This document shows, in pieces, positions 4,612 to 5,400 of a stretch of 5,400 nucleotides of DNA. A program made the position numbers and the translations under genes. Numbering within the stretch: the first letter of the stretch is position 1; each line of letters opens with the position of its first letter. Where the stretch lies: the NCBI GenBank assembly GCA_021790035.1, contig JAJYIO010000222.1, forward strand, positions 1 through 5,400. Direction: 5' to 3'. The notes under the pieces were generated by a model. The model saw nothing but the letters and a program-made list of their open reading frames with translations, was not told the DNA's origin and did not search any database. Origin of the DNA: a bacterium (GTDB lineage Bacteria > Cyanobacteriota > Sericytochromatia > S15B-MN24 > VGJW01).

Positions 4612-5400
4612 GCGCTGGCCTCCTGCCGGGACTCGCCCACGTTGGCGGCCACCAGGGCGGCGGCGATCGGGGGAGCGACGGAGTTTCCGCACATCCTGAC
4701 CTGGGCCGTCTTGGTAAGTGGCTTGCCCGAGTACAGGAAGTCGTCGATCCGGTACGTATCCGGGAATCCCTGGGCCCGGAAGAGCTCGCGCGGGGCCAGC
4801 ATCCGCATGCCGATGTCGGCGATCGCATAGTCCTCGCCGTGAACCGTCACCAGGCCGAACCGGTCCTTGGTCGTGACGGTGTGCAGGGGATCGGTCAGGC
4901 GGGGATCGCCGTCGGTCCCGAAGTATTTGATCAGGAAGGCGCGGACCTCGGCCAGGTGCGTGCCGCCTGCGGTGAGCGTCGGAACCGGCGGCCGGAGGTC
5001 GCGGGCCGTCGCATGGTGGTCGGGCAGGCCGCCACGGAGGTGGAGGAGGTGCGAGGCAACGATCGCTCCGTGCCCGCCCCCGCCCGCGGTGATGGTCGGG
5101 ACCGGTTCATCGGCGGCGCTGCCGACGCTCTTCCCGAAGTCGCGCTGAAGGTGGCAAGCGACCAGCGAGTGATGGTCGACGGTGGTGACGGTGCCGAGCT
5201 GCTCGTCGAGGCCGACCGCGTTCCGGCCTTCGTTCCCGCCGTAGTGCTTGGCGAGGAAGGCAGCAACCAGGTGGTACTGCGCACCGAGCGTCGTGATAGT
5301 GCGGATCGGCTCCTCAGGACCGTGGACGCGCATGTCGGGGCCGTCGGGCCAAGCTCCATGGGTGGCCGGCAGCACGAGCGGCGATACCAGGGCCTGCTCG
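4608..5400 (-). CDS. C5 cytosine DNA methyltransferase, C-terminal part (5' end outside window)
   Basis: The last 263 residues of a DNA (cytosine-5) methyltransferase, which transfers a methyl group from S-adenosylmethionine to cytosine in a specific DNA site. The visible part holds the target-recognition region and the last conserved motifs: a motif IX-like segment RMLAPRELFRAQGFPDTYRI (199-218 of the visible part) and a motif X-like RMCGNSVAPPIAAALVAANV (235-254), whose Gly-Asn-Ser-Val helps close the cofactor fold. The catalytic Pro-Cys motif IV and cofactor motif I would lie beyond the right edge. The recognition region consists of about five imperfect repeats beginning with a P-x-x-T-I/V-T segment near visible residues 32, 68, 100, 139 and 172. 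The gene heads the leftward set seen here; no restriction endonuclease is visible downstream, which fits an orphan phage-type enzyme. The recognition site cannot be read from the sequence. Confidence 0.93.
   Translation of the reverse strand, partial: EQALVSPLVLPATHGAWPDGPDMRVHGPEEPIRTITTLGAQYHLVAAFLAKHYGGNEGRNAVGLDEQLGTVTTVDHHSLVACHLQRDFGKSVGSAADEPVPTITAGGGGHGAIVASHLLHLRGGLPDHHATARDLRPPVPTLTAGGTHLAEVRAFLIKYFGTDGDPRLTDPLHTVTTKDRFGLVTVHGEDYAIADIGMRMLAPRELFRAQGFPDTYRIDDFLYSGKPLTKTAQVRMCGNSVAPPIAAALVAANVGESRQEASA
4845..5312 (-). repeat. Protein-level repeats within the methyltransferase recognition region
   Basis: Five imperfect units of 32-39 residues share the scheme 'P-x-x-T-I/V-T ... H-x-L/I-V-x-x-F/H-L-x-K/R-x-F/Y-G ... 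D'. Starts are EPIRTITT, EQLGTVTT, EPVPTITA, PPVPTLTA and DPLHTVTT at visible residues 30, 66, 98, 137 and 170. Four carry a recognisable middle part: YHLVAAFLAKHYGG, SLVACHLQRDFG, AIVASHLLHLRGG and AEVRAFLIKYFG. A further half unit may precede the first. DNA-level identity between units is low, so this is an old, diverged duplication series rather than a recent expansion. Confidence 0.75.

Overview
The window is GC-rich bacterial DNA that looks like the early or replication region of a phage, integrated plasmid or satellite element. The evidence is a leftward (minus-strand) gene set holding an orphan-type C5 cytosine DNA methyltransferase, a Toprim primase-like protein, a P4/D5-type SF3 helicase and several very small zinc-finger or unknown proteins. 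Genes are tightly packed, start behind purine-rich Shine-Dalgarno sequences and overlap at stop/start codons (ATGA, TGATG, TTGA). No host marker such as rRNA or tRNA is present. A high-GC host such as a planctomycete or proteobacterium is a guess, not something the sequence proves.

Layout, in order of transcription from the right edge: (1) C-terminal part of a C5 methyltransferase, 5400-4608, whose target-recognition region is built from about five imperfect 32-39-residue repeats; (2) an unknown 95-residue protein, 4611-4324; (3) a 77-residue protein with a CX2C...HX4C zinc-binding pattern, 4324-4091; (4) a 50-bp gap, then a Toprim primase-like protein, 4040-2997; (5) a D5_N/SF3 helicase, 3000-1600, translationally coupled by a TTGA overlap; (6) a 339-bp gene-free region, 1261-1599, with twelve GGWCC-centred near-palindromic 9-mers and an AT-rich core, the best candidate for a replication origin; (7) a protein with a TubC_N-like domain, 1260-736; (8) a zinc-ribbon plus helix-turn-helix-like protein, 748-335. 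A 153-bp spacer with two inverted repeats separates this set from the tail of a convergent plus-strand gene that ends at 181.

Inferred logic: the Toprim protein and SF3 helicase together would do what the single alpha protein of phage P4 does (primer synthesis plus origin recognition and unwinding). The 9-mer array directly downstream of the helicase gene would be the site where the helicase, or one of the small zinc or HTH proteins, binds. The methyltransferase would modify the element's DNA, possibly against host restriction. The most interesting items are the 9-mer array, the repeat-built recognition domain of the methyltransferase, and the TubC_N-like protein in a replication context.
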